Shown: positions 9,453 to 20,735, counted from the first letter of the stretch. The stretch is DNA of 64,000 nucleotides from Planctomyces sp. (GCA_019636235.1 JAHBXW010000001.1:62001-126000), one strand, 5' to 3'. Translations and numbers: made by a program. Notes: a model not told the origin generated them from the letters alone.

Positions 9453-11711
9453 ATGTCGGATGCGGTCGCCGGTGCGGAGCGGGAACCGCCGCCGACGCAT
9501 TCGAGGCTGGAGCGGGTCGGGGGCTGGCTGGCGAGGCGACGTGTGCTGCTGCTGCTGACGGCCGTGGTTCTGACGGCGCTGGCGGCCGTGCCGGCGTCGC
9601 GATTGTCGCTGGATGAGTCGATCGAGTCGTTCTTCCCGCCCGGCGATCCGCTGCTGGAGCAGTACCTGGCGAGCCGCGAGGCGTTCGGCGGGGACGAGTT
9701 CGTGCTCGTCGCGTACCCGGAACAGAATCCGACGCATTCGGACCAGCTGACCTCGCTACAGGAGTTCTCAGACCAGTTGAGCGCGGCGCCGGGCGTGCTG
9801 GCGGAGAGCACGCAGGACCTGGCGCGGACGCTGCGCGTTTCGACCGGCCCGGTCCTGAACCTGCTTCCGCGGATTCCGGCCCGGTTGGCGCGGCGCACGA
9901 TCCGCGACCGGCTGATCGAGTTCTCCCGCAGGCTGTTGATCGACGACGAGAACAGCGTGTCGGCGATTGTGTTGCGGCTGGCGCCGGAGTCCGAGTCGCC
10001 GGTTTCCCGGCGTCAAACGTTGCGGGAGATCCGTCGGCTGGCGGACGCGCACGACCCTCCGGCGTATGTCGCGGGCGAACCAGTGCAGGTCAACGACATG
10101 TTCCGGTATGTAGAGCGGGACAGCCGCGTGCTGGGGCTGGCGTCCACCGGGCTGATGGTGCTGGCGATTCTGCTGATTTTCCGCCGTCTGCGGTGGGTGC
10201 TGCTGCCGCTGGCGATCGTGCATGCGACGCTGCTGTGGACGAAGGCCGTGCTGTATTTCGCGGATTTCAAGTTGAGCATGGTGAGCTCGATGCTGACGTC
10301 GCTGTTGACGATCATCGGCATCGCGACGTGCACGCACATCATCGTGCAGTACCGCGAGTTGCGGTTGCGCCTGAGTCGGGAAGACGCGTTCCGGCGGGTG
10401 TTCGGTCTGGCGGCGGGGCCGATCTTCTGGATCACCGTGACGACGATGATGGGCTTCGGCGCGTTGCTGACGAGCGAGATCACTCCGGTCCGCAGCTTCA
10501 GCTGGATGATGACCATCGGGACGGGGCTGTTGCTGGTGGCGTTTCCGCTGATCCTGCCGGCCGGCGTCCTGTCGGGGCCGACGCGGGACGAGCCGTCGCC
10601 GGGGCTGATCGAACGGCGGGCGGAGGCGACGCTGGGCCGCGTATCCGCATGGGTCGACCGGCATTCGGCGGCGACGCTGACGTTGACGCTGGTCGCGGCG
10701 GCCGCGGCGGCGATCGGCTGCTTCCTGCAGCGCGTGGAAACCGACTTCAGCAAGAATTTCCGGTCGGGGAGCCCGATCGTGAAGTCGATCCGGTTCTTCG
10801 AATCGAACCTGGGCGGCGTGGGAAGTTGGGAGGTGACGTTTCCCGCGCCTCAGGAATTGACGACGGAATACGTCGGCGAAGTCCGCAAGCTGGCGCAGAG
10901 GCTGCGGGAGCTGGAACTCGAAGACGGCACGCGGCTGACGAAGGTCATCGCGCTGACTGACGGGCTCGACCTGATTCCGCAGATCATCGCGGAGGACTGG
11001 ATCATCAAGCGGGACTGGCTGCGGCGACTGCAACCGGAGTTCGAGCCCTCGCTGTACAACCCAGAACGCAAACGGATGCGGATTCTGCTGCGGGCTTACG
11101 AGCAGCAGCCGGCGGAACAGAAGCTGGCGCTGATCGCCGCGGTTCGCCGGACGGCGCGGGAGATATTTCCGGATGCCGACACGACGGGGCTGTATGTCCT
11201 GCTGTCGAACCTGATCACCAGCATCCTGGGGGACCAGTTGCGGAGCGCGTGGATCGCCGGACTGGGGATTCTGCTGTCGACGTTTCTCGCGTTTCGCAAC
11301 TGGCGGATCGCGCTGCTCGCACTGATGCCGAACGTGCTGCCGATTCTGTTGGTGGTGGGGGGCATCGGCTGGTCGGGCGTGCCGGTGAACATCGGAGCCG
11401 CGATGGTGGCGAGCGTGTCGCTGGGTCTGACGGTGGACGCGAGCATTCTATACCTGACGGACTACCGCCGGGCCCGTCGCCGCGGATTGCCGCATGCCGA
11501 GGCGGTCCGGGAAACGCAGGAGGGGGCGGGGCTGGCCGTCATCCTGGCGAGCCTGGCGCTGATGTCCGGATTCGCGGTGCTGACGCTGTCGGAGTTCATC
11601 CCGCTGGTCTACTTCGGGGCGCTGGTCAGCGTGGCGATGGCCGTGGGGCTGGCGGGCAACCTGGTGCTGTTGCCCGTGCTGCTGAAATGGATTCCCAAAG
11701 CGGCCGAATAG
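9453..11711 (+). CDS. RND/MMPL superfamily exporter
   Basis: The protein has 752 residues and starts at an ATG with a strong AGGAGGGAGGAC ribosome site. Architecture is the usual RND layout: one helix at about 31-50, a large extracytoplasmic loop, five helices, a second large loop, then a final helix bundle. The second bundle contains the segment GLTVDASILYLTDY, where the Asp is a plausible proton-relay residue. The matching first-bundle segment has ATCTH in place of an acidic pair, so the relay may be asymmetric. Members of this group export lipids such as hopanoids, or other hydrophobic compounds; the substrate here is unknown. It follows the BatA-like gene on the same strand. Confidence 0.85.
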   Translation: MSDAVAGAEREPPPTHSRLERVGGWLARRRVLLLLTAVVLTALAAVPASRLSLDESIESFFPPGDPLLEQYLASREAFGGDEFVLVAYPEQNPTHSDQLTSLQEFSDQLSAAPGVLAESTQDLARTLRVSTGPVLNLLPRIPARLARRTIRDRLIEFSRRLLIDDENSVSAIVLRLAPESESPVSRRQTLREIRRLADAHDPPAYVAGEPVQVNDMFRYVERDSRVLGLASTGLMVLAILLIFRRLRWVLLPLAIVHATLLWTKAVLYFADFKLSMVSSMLTSLLTIIGIATCTHIIVQYRELRLRLSREDAFRRVFGLAAGPIFWITVTTMMGFGALLTSEITPVRSFSWMMTIGTGLLLVAFPLILPAGVLSGPTRDEPSPGLIERRAEATLGRVSAWVDRHSAATLTLTLVAAAAAAIGCFLQRVETDFSKNFRSGSPIVKSIRFFESNLGGVGSWEVTFPAPQELTTEYVGEVRKLAQRLRELELEDGTRLTKVIALTDGLDLIPQIIAEDWIIKRDWLRRLQPEFEPSLYNPERKRMRILLRAYEQQPAEQKLALIAAVRRTAREIFPDADTTGLYVLLSNLITSILGDQLRSAWIAGLGILLSTFLAFRNWRIALLALMPNVLPILLVVGGIGWSGVPVNIGAAMVASVSLGLTVDASILYLTDYRRARRRGLPHAEAVRETQEGAGLAVILASLALMSGFAVLTLSEFIPLVYFGALVSVAMAVGLAGNLVLLPVLLKWIPKAAE

Positions 11712-11751
11712 GCCGCCAGCATCGGCGTGGGCTGGGCGGCGGTCGCTGAGA

Positions 11752-12408
11752 TCAGCTGGTCGCCTTGCCGCGAGCCGTGGCCATCGCGGCGACGAACCGT
11801 CGGGCCTGCTCGGTGATGCGGTCCAGGTTGCGGGACTCGAGCGCCTGCTTTTCGACCAGCGCCGTGCCGAGTCCGACGGCGCAGGCGCCGGCTTTGACGA
11901 ACTCGCCGAGCGTTTCGAGGTTCACGCCGCCGGTGGGCAGCAAACGGATCTGCGGGAACGGGCCTTTGAGCGCCCTCAGGTGGCCGGGACCGCCGATCTC
12001 CGCGGGGAACAATTTGACGACGTCCGCTCCCGCCTCCCAGGCCGTCAGGACCTCCGTGGGCGTGAACGCGCCCGGCATGACGACCTTGTCATAGCGGCGA
12101 CAGAGTTCAATGACGCGCGGGTTGACGGTCGGCGTGACCAGGAACTCGGCGCCGGCCAGCAGCGCGGCCCGCGCTGTCTCGGGATCGAGAATCGTTCCGG
12201 CCCCGAGCAGGATCCGGTCCCCCAGTGCCTGGCGGACGTCGGAAATCACCTGCAGGGCGTTGGGGACCGTCAGCGTGACTTCGATGACCTCAATGCCTCC
12301 CGCAAGGAGCGCCTGCGCGACGTCGACGAGCAGTTCGCCGGACGGCGCGCGGATGATGGCCACCAGGCCGGAGTCCAGGACGCGTTGAAGTTGTTGTTCA
12401 CGACTCAT
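11752..12408 (-). CDS. eda: Bifunctional KDPG/KHG aldolase
   Basis: The protein has 218 residues, the normal length for the family. The (beta/alpha)8 barrel motifs are intact: IEVTLTVPNAL with Glu43, LLGAGTI at about 67-73, FLVTPTVNP at 89-97, and the Schiff-base lysine Lys132 in VVKLFPAE. PTGGVN at 158-163 binds the phosphate. It cleaves 2-keto-3-deoxy-6-phosphogluconate to pyruvate and glyceraldehyde 3-phosphate (Entner-Doudoroff) or 4-hydroxy-2-oxoglutarate to pyruvate and glyoxylate. It converges with the MMPL gene, and the small hypothetical gene lies 68 bases upstream on the same strand. No Entner-Doudoroff dehydratase or sugar kinase is nearby. Confidence 0.93.
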   Translation of the reverse strand: MSREQQLQRVLDSGLVAIIRAPSGELLVDVAQALLAGGIEVIEVTLTVPNALQVISDVRQALGDRILLGAGTILDPETARAALLAGAEFLVTPTVNPRVIELCRRYDKVVMPGAFTPTEVLTAWEAGADVVKLFPAEIGGPGHLRALKGPFPQIRLLPTGGVNLETLGEFVKAGACAVGLGTALVEKQALESRNLDRITEQARRFVAAMATARGKATS

Positions 12409-12476
12409 CGGGAGTGCTTTCGAGACCGCCGGGGGAAGCGGCGAATTGAGGGGGCCTACGAGTCTGACCTGCGCAT

Positions 12477-12962
12477 TCAGCCCTGGGCGGCGAACTGTTC
12501 GGCGTAATCGAGAACCCAGGCGTCGATCTGCGCATTGAACGCCTGCAGGTCGAGTTCGATGAGCCGCTGAAAGTGCCGGCGATGGAAGGCCTCGCGGTTG
12601 CGGATCGTGCCCTTGCAGACGACTTCCAGAATGCTGGCCGTGCTGCGGGGGGTGACGAACACCTCGAGTCGGCTGTACTGCGTTTCATGGGGCCGACCCG
12701 GCCGGGCGATGAGGTCGTCCCGCGTGATTTTCGCGCCCCAGCCTTCATCGCCCAGGATCGAAGCGTAATTGAAGCCCGGGAAGTGATTGACGAGCCGGCG
12801 CAGGCAGTGCTCGATGTGCTCGGACAGCTCGAGTCGCCCGCGGGAATAGACGTCGCGAAGCTCTTCGGCGGAGAGATGGCGTTCAGCGTCGACGCGATCG
12901 GCCGCGGCGCGGGCTTTCTCGCCCCGTTCGATGGCTCGCTGGAGTCGTTTTTCAAAGTCCAT
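12477..12962 (-). CDS. Conserved hypothetical protein, 161 residues
   Basis: I do not recognise a named domain. The protein starts with a charged helical stretch (MDFEKRLQRAIERGEKAR) rich in Arg, Glu and Ala, continues with a mixed alpha/beta body containing HIEHCLRRL and YSRLEVFVTPRST, and ends in acidic and aromatic residues. There is no signal peptide or membrane helix, so it should be cytoplasmic. The composition and hydrophobic spacing favour this frame over a competing Ser/Pro/Arg-rich frame at 12398-12955. It lies just upstream of the KDPG aldolase gene on the same strand and may share its transcript. No function is proposed. Confidence 0.65.
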   Translation of the reverse strand: MDFEKRLQRAIERGEKARAAADRVDAERHLSAEELRDVYSRGRLELSEHIEHCLRRLVNHFPGFNYASILGDEGWGAKITRDDLIARPGRPHETQYSRLEVFVTPRSTASILEVVCKGTIRNREAFHRRHFQRLIELDLQAFNAQIDAWVLDYAEQFAAQG

Positions 12963-13175
12963 AAGTCAGTCCTGCGCGAAGGCGCAGCCGTGCGGCGCCG
13001 GGCGTGCGATGCGTCGGCGCGTCAGGGCCGCCCGGCCCGCGCATCCGCTGAATCGCTCGTTGTGCTGCACAGTGACGCAGGGGTAAACTGACGTCAACCG
13101 CCGGGACGGCGAGTGATTCGCTTCGTGTTCCGCGCGCCGAGAGCCGTGAGGCATTCTTCGCTTGGGAATGGCGAA

Positions 13176-16100
13176 ATGAAGACCGAGGCATCGACACGCG
13201 TGCTCGAACCGATTGAACAACGGCTGGATGCGCTGGGCGGGGCGCTGCAGCGAACGGCGATCGTACGGGGTCTGGCGACGACGCTGTGCATCCTGGTCGC
13301 CGCCGCAGCGCTGGCCATGATCGTCGATTCCCAATGGAGCCTGCCGCTGTGGCTGCGGGTGGCGCTGTTGGCGGCAAGCGGGCTGGCCGTCGCCGGGGCG
13401 TTCGCCTGGTGCGTTGTGCGTCCAGCGCTGCGCAAGCCATCTGCGGCGGACCTCGCGGCCCTGGTCGAGCTCAGCCATCCCGAGCTGGAGGAGCGGCTGG
13501 TCTCCGCGCTGGAGCTGTCAAAGATCGGCGGCAACGGCTCGCCCGTGATGCGGGAATGGCTGTACCGGCAGACGGCGAAGTCGTCGCAGGCGATCGATTT
13601 CGACGACTCGGTCGATACGCGTCCCGCGTTCCGCAGGGCGCTCGCGGCCTGCGCCGGCATTCTGCTGCTGCTGTTGCCGTTTCTGTTTCTGGGGGACGGG
13701 TACTCGAACCTGTGGGCGCGATACCTGAACCCCTGGGGCAACCATCCGCGGGGGATGGGCCTGATGTTTGATGTGGTGCCCGGGGATCACGTGCTGCCGC
13801 GCGGGGAGGACCTGTCGATCGCTGCCGCTCCGAAATCCCGAACGGGAGGCGAGGCGAAGGTCCGGGAGGCGACGCTGCGCTGGCGGCGCGAGGACGGAAC
13901 GCGGGATGAGCGGGCGCTTCGCTGGGACGACGATGCGGGTCGGTTCACCGCCGTGCTGCCGCAACTGCTGCAGGGACTGACGTACCGCATCGAGGCGCGG
14001 GGCGGGGAATCGCGGGAGTATGCGGTGCGGGTCGTCGACCGGCCGGCGCTCGCGGCGTTGACGCTGGAGATTGATCCGCCGGCGTATTGCGGCCGGGCCG
14101 TCGAAAGGATCGACGGCGTCGTGGGGGAGGTGCGGGCCTTCGAGCACAGCCAGTTGACGTTCCGTGCGGAGTTCACGCAGCCCCTGGAAGGGGCCTGGTG
14201 GCTGTGGGTCGACGACCTGCGGCGGCGGCAGTCGCAGCCCGGCCCGGCCCGGCAGGACGAAACGGGGCTGCATTCGACGTTCGTTCCGGGGGCCGTGATC
14301 GCGGCGGATGACGTGCGTCCGCTGGAGCTGTCCGAAGATCGCCGCCGTGCTGTCTGGACGATGCCGGCAGACCGCGAGGGGCAGTTTGAAATCCTTGTGC
14401 GCAGCCAGGACGGCATCCAGGGGCCGGCCGAACCGCACCGGGCGCTGCGGCTGATTCCGGATTCCGCGCCGCTGATCGCCTGGGCTGATGGCGGCGACCA
14501 TCCGCAGGCGAAGACGGACGACGTGCTGACCTTCAGCGTTCACGCGCTCGATGACATCGGCCTCGCGTCGGTGGAGCTGCATTATTCGGTGCTGCCGAAC
14601 CGGGTGGGCGGGCAGGTGATTACGGCGGATGCGGGGCTTTTGGGCGGGCGTGAACTGCAGACGTCGTTCGCGCTGGACCTGCGGGAGTTGTTGCTGCCAG
14701 TGGGGGCGCTGGTGGCGGTCAAGGCGCGAGCGGCGGATGAGCGGGCGCAGCCGGGCCCGAATGAGGCCTGGACGGGCGAGCGGATCATCGCCATCACCCG
14801 GGACGCGCGGCCTTATGGGGCGAATCAACTGGCGGAACGGCATCAGCGCGTGCGGGAATCGCTGACCCGGCTGCGCGAGGAGACTACCGCGCGGGAGCAC
14901 GAGGCGCAGGAGCTGCGAGACCGGGCCCGGGATGAGGCGCCGGCGAATGATCCCGGGGCAGCGCTCCCCGATGCCATCGGGCGGACCGCCGACCGGCAGG
15001 AACGCCTCGCGGAAAAAATCGAGCAGTTGACGGCTCGTCTGGAAGAGGATGGCCTGTTGGCCCATCTGGCTTCGCCGCTGCGGGAAATCACACAGTCGGA
15101 CATGCGGCCGGCGATCGACGCTGCAAGGGGGGCGCAGCGCGCTCAGCCCGCCGAACGCCCCGAGCTGCTCGATCAATCCCGCAACGAACTGCACGAAGCG
15201 GAAGAGCGTTTTCGACAGATCGAAAAGCAGTTTGAGGAGCTGGCGAAGTTCGAACAGGATCTGCTGGACCTGAACCGGCTGGCGGATCGCACGGATCGCC
15301 TGGCGTCGGATGTCGGCCACTTCGAGCAACGGCAGCGGGACGTCGCCCAGTTGCCTCCGCAGGAGCAGGACGCAACCGAGCACGACCGGTTGAGCCAGCA
15401 GCGCCAGTCGCTGCAGCGGGAACAGGAGCAGTTGTCGCGAAATCTCCAGGACCTGATGAACCGCCGTCCGGAACTCATCGAGGCGGCGCGGTCGGGCCTG
15501 CTGGAGCATCTGAACCAGCTGGCGGAACAGGCGGAACGGCTGGCGGCCCGCGAGGATCAGTTGGCGGAGGCGATGCGCGACGCGGGTCGGGAGAACGCAA
15601 ACGGTCTGCAGGACTCAGCACAACGACAGCGGGAACTGCTCGAAGCGGCGGAGCGGTTGGCCGCGGAAGCGGAACTGCAGCAGGGGCGACTGGCGGTCGC
15701 GCCGCTGGAAACGGACGACGCGCGGCAGGCGCTGCGGAACCTTGAACAGGGCAATCCGCAGGCGGCGCGGGCCGACCAGGAACGGGCGGCGCGCGAACTG
15801 GAAGCCCTCGCCGAAGCGCTGGAGCGAAACCGCGCCTTGCCGACCGATCCGCAGGCCGCGGCCCGGGAACTCATGCAGCGGCAGCAGGCCGTCAAAGATC
15901 AAATGGCCGCGGCGGCTCAGAAGGCCCAGCAGGCGCAGGAACGACAGGGGTTCAATCCGGAACTGCGCGAACAGCCGCTGGCCCCGGAACTTCGGGAGGC
16001 GGCCGCGGAACAGGCGTCCATCCAGGCGGCGACGGCGCGCCTCGATGTGCCGCATCAAAACACCTGGCGTCGGCGGGACGCGGCGAATGATGCCAGCGAG

Positions 16101-19100
16101 GCGCTGCGGAATCTGCTGTCGAACGCGCCGCAGCAGGCCGCGGAGGCGGCCGATCGGGCTCGGCAGAACCTCGAACAACTGGCCAACGACCTGGGCTCGC
16201 CCGAAGAACGGGCGCGGCGCGCCCGGGATGAAGTCGGCCATCTGAAGCACATGCAATCGGGGCTGGCCAGTCACTTCGAGCATCTGCGAAACGAGGAGCA
16301 ACAGGGGCGGCAGAACGCCGAGCAGTTGGCCGGCCAGTTCGAGCAGCATCGGCCGCAGCAGGCGGAGATCGCGCGGCGGGCCGCGGACCTGAAGACGTCC
16401 GATGCGGCGCGGGAACAATGGGAGGCTGTGCGGCAGGCGGCCCGGGCCCTAACGGCGCTGCAGAACGAACGGACGCCGGAAGCCTCAGCGGCGACGCGCG
16501 CGGCCGAGCAGGCGCTGGCGGATCTGTCCCGGGCACTCGAGGGCAGGCCGTCGACCGCCGAGGAAGCGCGCGCGCTGAATGAGCGCCAGCAGGCGGATGC
16601 GGCGGCCGCACAGGCGGCGCTTGAAGCCAGGGATCAGGCTGCCCTGCGGCAAGTGCAGGACTCGCAGCGGCAGCTGAGCGACGAGTTCCGGCGATTCGAT
16701 CTGGCCGGGGCCCGGCCGCTGGCCGAGGCCGCCGCCCGCGCGTCGGATGAGGCGGCTGGACTGTTGGATCAGGCTCGGAACGACCCGCAGCGGACGCCGC
16801 TCGCGGAGGCTGGACTGGAGCGGGCCCGGGCCGCCGCGGAGGAACTGGCGCGTTCGCTCACGCCCGACGATGCGCCGGCCAGCGAACGGGCACGGGCGCT
16901 GGCGAATCGGCAGCAGCGGTCCGCCGAGCAGGCGGAGTCCCGCGCCGAGGCGGGTCTGACTCCGCCCCCGGCGCAGGCGGCGCAATCGGTCGACGAGTTG
17001 CAGGCGCTGGCGCGGGAGCTCAGCGGACTTCCCGCCGGGGCCGCGGCCGGCGACCAGCGATCCGCGGCTGAGGCGCTGGCGGCGGCACGCGAGGCGCAGG
17101 AGCGGGTGGAACAGTTCGCACGAAGCCAGACGCCGGACAACCCATCGGCGCCGTCCCCCGCCGGCGAAGAGCTGGCCTCGGCGATGCGGGCCGGGGCCGA
17201 GGCACAGCGCGCCGCCGCAGACGCTCTGGGACAGTTCGCGGATGCGGTGAATCGCCCCGACGCGGCGATGGCCGGGATGGAGGCGGCGGCGAGCGATCTG
17301 CAGAACGCCGTCGCGGCGCGCGAACCGGGGTTGCAGGATCTGCAGCGCCTCGCCGAACAGGCCGAAACGCTGGCCGACCGTCAGCAGGCCGCGATCGAGA
17401 AGACGCAGCAATTGGCCGCAGGCATTGCCGATGAGCAGGCCCGCAATCAGGCGCTCGCCGAGGCCCGCGACGCCCAACATCAGATCAATGGCGACATGTG
17501 GCAGCTTCCGCGCTCGGTCGCGCCGAGTCTCCGAGCCGCCGCGCAACAGCACACTCAGTTCGCCGCGGACGCACTCGGCTGGGATCGGCCGCAGCGGGCG
17601 CTCGCGGAGCAGCAGGCGGCGGAATCGCGGCTGCGTGAACTGGCGAACCAGGCGCGGACGCAGGCGGGACTGACGGACGCGGCGGCCCGAGCGGCATCGG
17701 AGTCGCCCCCGGGAGCGAACGGCGGCGCCAGCGTCGCAGCCACGGAATCAGGGACGGCGGGAGAGTCCGGCGGAACATCTGGGGAGGGCGGTTCGAATGC
17801 CGACGGGCCGTCCGGCGCGGAGGACTCGCCCGTGGATGCGGCCCGCCAATCGCTGGCTGCCCGCGCGCGGGAACTCGCGGACGCCCAACGCGCGCTGGCT
17901 TCGGGGGCAGCGTCAGGAACGGCGGGCGAGATGCCTTCTCCGGCCGGGGGAGCGGGAGACAGTCTCGCCGCCAGTCCCGGGGCGTCCGCGGCCGGCCAAT
18001 CCGGTGAGGCGTCGCCGCCCGGCGGGGAGTCCGGCGCATCGCCGCAACTGGCGGCTTCATCGGCAGGGGAAACACCATCGCCCGCGGGAACTCCGACGGA
18101 TTCATCACCGCAGTCGGGGCAGTCGCCGCCGTCGGGGCCGTCACAGTCGGGGGGGGACCCGGCTGCCGCGGCGGTCGCGGAACGGTCCGGCGAGGCTGTC
18201 CGCCGGCAGCAGGAACTGGCCGAGCGCGCCGCTGAACTGGCCTTTGACGCCGCGGCCCTGGCGCCCGAATCCGACGCCGCGCAGCAGGCTCGCCAAATGG
18301 CCGAACAGGCTCAGTCCGCCGCCAGTGCAGCGGCCTCGGGGCGGTTTCAGTCCGCGGGCGAAGCGGGTCAGTCGGCAGCGGATGCCGCACGCGGCGCCTC
18401 CCGGCAGCTCGAAGACAACCCGGTCGCAACGGGAGGCTCGCAGCCGGAACTCGCGGCCGCGGCCGAACAGCTCGCCGAGGATCAGTCGCAACTCGCCGAT
18501 CAAATGCGGGAACTGGCCGCATCGCCGGACGCCCGCAACGCCGCGCAGTCGCAGGGCCAGCGATCGCTGGCGCGCGAAACGAATCAACTTTCGCAGCAAC
18601 TTGCGGAGCTGTCGGAGCAGCTCCGCACCTCGCCTGTGGATCGGCATCAGCAGTCGCAGCAGGCGGCGCAGGCCGGCCAGCGCAGCGGAGAGGCGCAGCA
18701 GGAAATGAGCCGCGCCGCGCAGAACGCCCGGCAGGGCAATGCGCAGTCCGCGTCCCAGTCGGCGGAACGCGCGGCCGAGGCGCTGCGCCAGGCGGCGGGG
18801 CAGGCGCGGGCGAACGCCGGCGAGCCCGCCTCGGACGGGCGTCGAAACCCCGTCCCGGGCAATGTCGGGCGACGCGTGACCGAAGCCCAGCGCCAATTGC
18901 AGGACGCGGGGCGGACGTTGTCCCAGTCCGCGGCTTCGCCCGGTCAGGGGCAGGCGCCCGGCCAGGGCCAGGGACAGGGGCAATCTCAGCAGTCCGGAGA
19001 GCAGAGCGGCACGAATCCCGGCCAGGCTTCGGGAAGCGGCGAAAGTCCGGGGGGCGAGGAACTCGCCGACGCCGAGTCGGGGGATTCGCCCGGCGGGCGT

Positions 19101-19490
19101 CAACGACCGTCGACAGCGTCGGAATCGCTGCGACAGGGCGCGCAGGCGCTGCGCCAGGCGGCATCGCAACTGAAGCTGCGTCCGGGCAGTTCGTCGATGG
19201 AAGAACAGATGGCCGGCCAGTCCGGCGAGCCCGGCCAATCCGGCAGCGAACCGGGAGAGAATTCGAACCAGGAACGGAACCGGGGGGGCAGCGGTCCGCC
19301 GCGAATCGTCGATCTCGATTCTCATCTCGAACAACTGTCGACGCGCAACTGGGGGCAGCTGCCCGGCACGCTGCAGACCGAGATCCTGCAGTCGACTCGC
19401 AAGCGCGCGGACGGCGATTACGCGCGGCTGATCAAGCTGTACTTCGATGAAATCTCGCGGAGCGCGCCGGCGGACGGCTCGGAAGAATGA
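13176..19490 (+). CDS. Giant membrane-anchored Ig-like/coiled-coil protein (2104 residues)
   Basis: I chose the ATG at 13176 because the sequence between 13113 and it looks like untranslated leader. Three membrane helices are visible at about 32-50, 59-81 and 153-173. The motif YLNPWGNHP follows at 183-191. Residues about 200-560 look beta-rich and Ig-like, including a DPPAYCG segment. From about 575 to the C-terminus the protein is extremely Ala/Gln/Glu/Arg-rich, predicted as long coiled coil, with Gly/Ser/Pro/Gln-rich low-complexity patches after about residue 1530. The end ([13 protein letters not shown]) returns to ordinary composition. Most of it should lie in the periplasm. It is related to the 1010-residue protein at 39101-42133. 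The function is unknown. Confidence 0.78.
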   Translation: MKTEASTRVLEPIEQRLDALGGALQRTAIVRGLATTLCILVAAAALAMIVDSQWSLPLWLRVALLAASGLAVAGAFAWCVVRPALRKPSAADLAALVELSHPELEERLVSALELSKIGGNGSPVMREWLYRQTAKSSQAIDFDDSVDTRPAFRRALAACAGILLLLLPFLFLGDGYSNLWARYLNPWGNHPRGMGLMFDVVPGDHVLPRGEDLSIAAAPKSRTGGEAKVREATLRWRREDGTRDERALRWDDDAGRFTAVLPQLLQGLTYRIEARGGESREYAVRVVDRPALAALTLEIDPPAYCGRAVERIDGVVGEVRAFEHSQLTFRAEFTQPLEGAWWLWVDDLRRRQSQPGPARQDETGLHSTFVPGAVIAADDVRPLELSEDRRRAVWTMPADREGQFEILVRSQDGIQGPAEPHRALRLIPDSAPLIAWADGGDHPQAKTDDVLTFSVHALDDIGLASVELHYSVLPNRVGGQVITADAGLLGGRELQTSFALDLRELLLPVGALVAVKARAADERAQPGPNEAWTGERIIAITRDARPYGANQLAERHQRVRESLTRLREETTAREHEAQELRDRARDEAPANDPGAALPDAIGRTADRQERLAEKIEQLTARLEEDGLLAHLASPLREITQSDMRPAIDAARGAQRAQPAERPELLDQSRNELHEAEERFRQIEKQFEELAKFEQDLLDLNRLADRTDRLASDVGHFEQRQRDVAQLPPQEQDATEHDRLSQQRQSLQREQEQLSRNLQDLMNRRPELIEAARSGLLEHLNQLAEQAERLAAREDQLAEAMRDAGRENANGLQDSAQRQRELLEAAERLAAEAELQQGRLAVAPLETDDARQALRNLEQGNPQAARADQERAARELEALAEALERNRALPTDPQAAARELMQRQQAVKDQMAAAAQKAQQAQERQGFNPELREQPLAPELREAAAEQASIQAATARLDVPHQNTWRRRDAANDASEALRNLLSNAPQQAAEAADRARQNLEQLANDLGSPEERARRARDEVGHLKHMQSGLASHFEHLRNEEQQGRQNAEQLAGQFEQHRPQQAEIARRAADLKTSDAAREQWEAVRQAARALTALQNERTPEASAATRAAEQALADLSRALEGRPSTAEEARALNERQQADAAAAQAALEARDQAALRQVQDSQRQLSDEFRRFDLAGARPLAEAAARASDEAAGLLDQARNDPQRTPLAEAGLERARAAAEELARSLTPDDAPASERARALANRQQRSAEQAESRAEAGLTPPPAQAAQSVDELQALARELSGLPAGAAAGDQRSAAEALAAAREAQERVEQFARSQTPDNPSAPSPAGEELASAMRAGAEAQRAAADALGQFADAVNRPDAAMAGMEAAASDLQNAVAAREPGLQDLQRLAEQAETLADRQQAAIEKTQQLAAGIADEQARNQALAEARDAQHQINGDMWQLPRSVAPSLRAAAQQHTQFAADALGWDRPQRALAEQQAAESRLRELANQARTQAGLTDAAARAASESPPGANGGASVAATESGTAGESGGTSGEGGSNADGPSGAEDSPVDAARQSLAARARELADAQRALASGAASGTAGEMPSPAGGAGDSLAASPGASAAGQSGEASPPGGESGASPQLAASSAGETPSPAGTPTDSSPQSGQSPPSGPSQSGGDPAAAAVAERSGEAVRRQQELAERAAELAFDAAALAPESDAAQQARQMAEQAQSAASAAASGRFQSAGEAGQSAADAARGASRQLEDNPVATGGSQPELAAAAEQLAEDQSQLADQMRELAASPDARNAAQSQGQRSLARETNQLSQQLAELSEQLRTSPVDRHQQSQQAAQAGQRSGEAQQEMSRAAQNARQGNAQSASQSAERAAEALRQAAGQARANAGEPASDGRRNPVPGNVGRRVTEAQRQLQDAGRTLSQSAASPGQGQAPGQGQGQGQSQQSGEQSGTNPGQASGSGESPGGEELADAESGDSPGGRQRPSTASESLRQGAQALRQAASQLKLRPGSSSMEEQMAGQSGEPGQSGSEPGENSNQERNRGGSGPPRIVDLDSHLEQLSTRNWGQLPGTLQTEILQSTRKRADGDYARLIKLYFDEISRSAPADGSEE

Positions 19491-19560
19491 CGGCGGAATT
19501 CCGGCCGGGCGGCGCGCACTGCCGCCGCCGTCCGTTGAAGCGAGTTTGCGGCGCCGCGGA

Positions 19561-20466
19561 TCACGGGCGGGTCACGCGGACCCAGTCGACTTCCATTCGC
19601 AGCTGGCCGTCCCGGATCGCCTGGACGGTCGATTCCGGCAGGCCATTGTGCGGCTCGCGGATGCCGTTTGTCTTGAACGGGTACGCGCCCCCCAAGGCGA
19701 AGTTCAGAATCAGGAACTTGGGCTCGTCAAACGCCCAGCGGCCGTAGTGTTCGACCATCGGCCGCGTGGCGCGGTAAGCCAGCCGGTCGTCGACCTTGAA
19801 CAGGAACTGCTCGGCGGTCCACTCGACCGAGTAAACATGCCAGTCCGAGGCGTCCTCGCCGGGAGGAAAATAGAACTTGTTGACCAGCGGCGTCTCGCCG
19901 GAATAGCCCGGTCCGTGCAGCGCGACGCCGATCCAGTCCTTCTCCCCGACGTATTCCATGATGTCCACTTCGCCCGTTTCGGGCCAGCGGCCGTTGCCCA
20001 GCATCCAGAACGCCGGCCAGACCCCGACCGCGTCCGGCATGCGGATTCGCGCCGCGGCTGTCCCGTGCGTGAACTCGAAGCGGTCCCGCGTGTTGAGCCG
20101 CGCCGAAACGAAGTCGTAGCTGCGTCCCCGCGTCGACCGCGTGCCCGGGCGGTGGTGCGGCTGAATGACCAGCGCGCCCCCCGTGCTGCCCGGCGCCTCG
20201 TCGCTGCTGACGAGCCGGGCCGTTTCCTCGGAGTCGATGTAGCACTGCCGTTCGTTGTTGTGGACGTCGCCGCTGACTTCGGCGTTCCATCTGGTCCGGT
20301 CGAGCCGGTCGCCGGAGAAGTCGTCGAAGAACAGGACTTCGGCGCCGCCGGTCTCGTCGTCGCCGAACAGAGCGGCAATTGACGCTGTCGATGCGAACAG
20401 CGCCGCCGCGATCAGGACGACCGACAGCAGCAGACGCAGTGGAAACGAGGGGCCAGGTCGCGGCAT
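19561..20466 (-). CDS. Secreted glycoside hydrolase family 16 (laminarinase/lichenase type)
   Basis: The protein has 301 residues with GGGAG before the ATG and a signal peptide or anchor at about 10-31. The catalytic GH16 motif is intact as EVDIMEYVG, with Glu166 as nucleophile, Asp168 as helper and Glu171 as acid/base. WPAFWMLG before it and the DWHVYSVEW segment after it are further family hallmarks. The enzyme should act outside the cytoplasm on beta-1,3 or mixed beta-1,3/1,4-glucans, or related marine galactans; the subfamily cannot be fixed by eye. It converges with the giant coiled-coil gene and is divergent from mdh. No carbohydrate-uptake genes adjoin it. Confidence 0.9.
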   Translation of the reverse strand: MPRPGPSFPLRLLLSVVLIAAALFASTASIAALFGDDETGGAEVLFFDDFSGDRLDRTRWNAEVSGDVHNNERQCYIDSEETARLVSSDEAPGSTGGALVIQPHHRPGTRSTRGRSYDFVSARLNTRDRFEFTHGTAAARIRMPDAVGVWPAFWMLGNGRWPETGEVDIMEYVGEKDWIGVALHGPGYSGETPLVNKFYFPPGEDASDWHVYSVEWTAEQFLFKVDDRLAYRATRPMVEHYGRWAFDEPKFLILNFALGGAYPFKTNGIREPHNGLPESTVQAIRDGQLRMEVDWVRVTRP

Positions 20467-20637
20467 GGGACTCTCCCGACGGGTCGGCGGACGGCTCTCC
20501 CGGGCGCCGGCAGCGGACTTCGTCCGGCGTCATGCGAGGCCGCCGGGGCTGAGTATCCGCGCCGGAGCGGGCGGGAGCAACGCAGCGCCGCGCGCAGGCG
20601 GGCGGTTCGATTGATGGCGGGACGGGCTGGCACTAAA

Positions 20638-20663
20638 AACGCGCTCAATCCCGAAGGCGCGTT
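20638..20663 (-). terminator. Terminator-like hairpin between GH16 and mdh (minus-strand orientation)
   Basis: A 7-base perfect stem (AACGCGC at 20638-20644, GCGCGTT at 20657-20663) encloses a 12-base loop. Read on the minus strand, the stem is followed by further T residues (20635-20637). No minus-strand gene ends here, so it may block antisense transcription or be chance. It lies between two divergent genes. Confidence 0.3.
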
Positions 20664-20735
20664 GGCTCCGGACCTGCTTGTCGCCGCTGTCGGCGGAACG
20701 GCGCCCGTCGCCGCCCCGCCAAAAGAGAAAGCGTC

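Noticed and set aside
7329-9737. 802-residue frame antisense to the BatA-like gene
   Set aside because: Arg/Gln/Pro-rich composition without any motif; shadow.
11712-11751. Imperfect GCCGCC/GGCGGC pairing between the converging MMPL and KDPG aldolase genes
   Set aside because: A bulged GC stem without a T-run, expected by chance at this GC content.
12398-12955. 185-residue frame overlapping the small hypothetical gene
   Set aside because: Ser/Pro/Arg-rich composition; the overlapping 161-residue frame looks like ordinary protein.
13518-15509. 663-residue minus-strand frame inside the giant coiled-coil gene
   Set aside because: Gln/Arg/Leu-rich shadow; the plus frame has conserved membrane helices and family motifs.
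16200-19300. Repetitive Gln/Ala/Ser codon-rich sequence that could look like tandem repeats or CRISPR
   Set aside because: No constant repeat length or spacer structure; it is coding low complexity of the giant protein.
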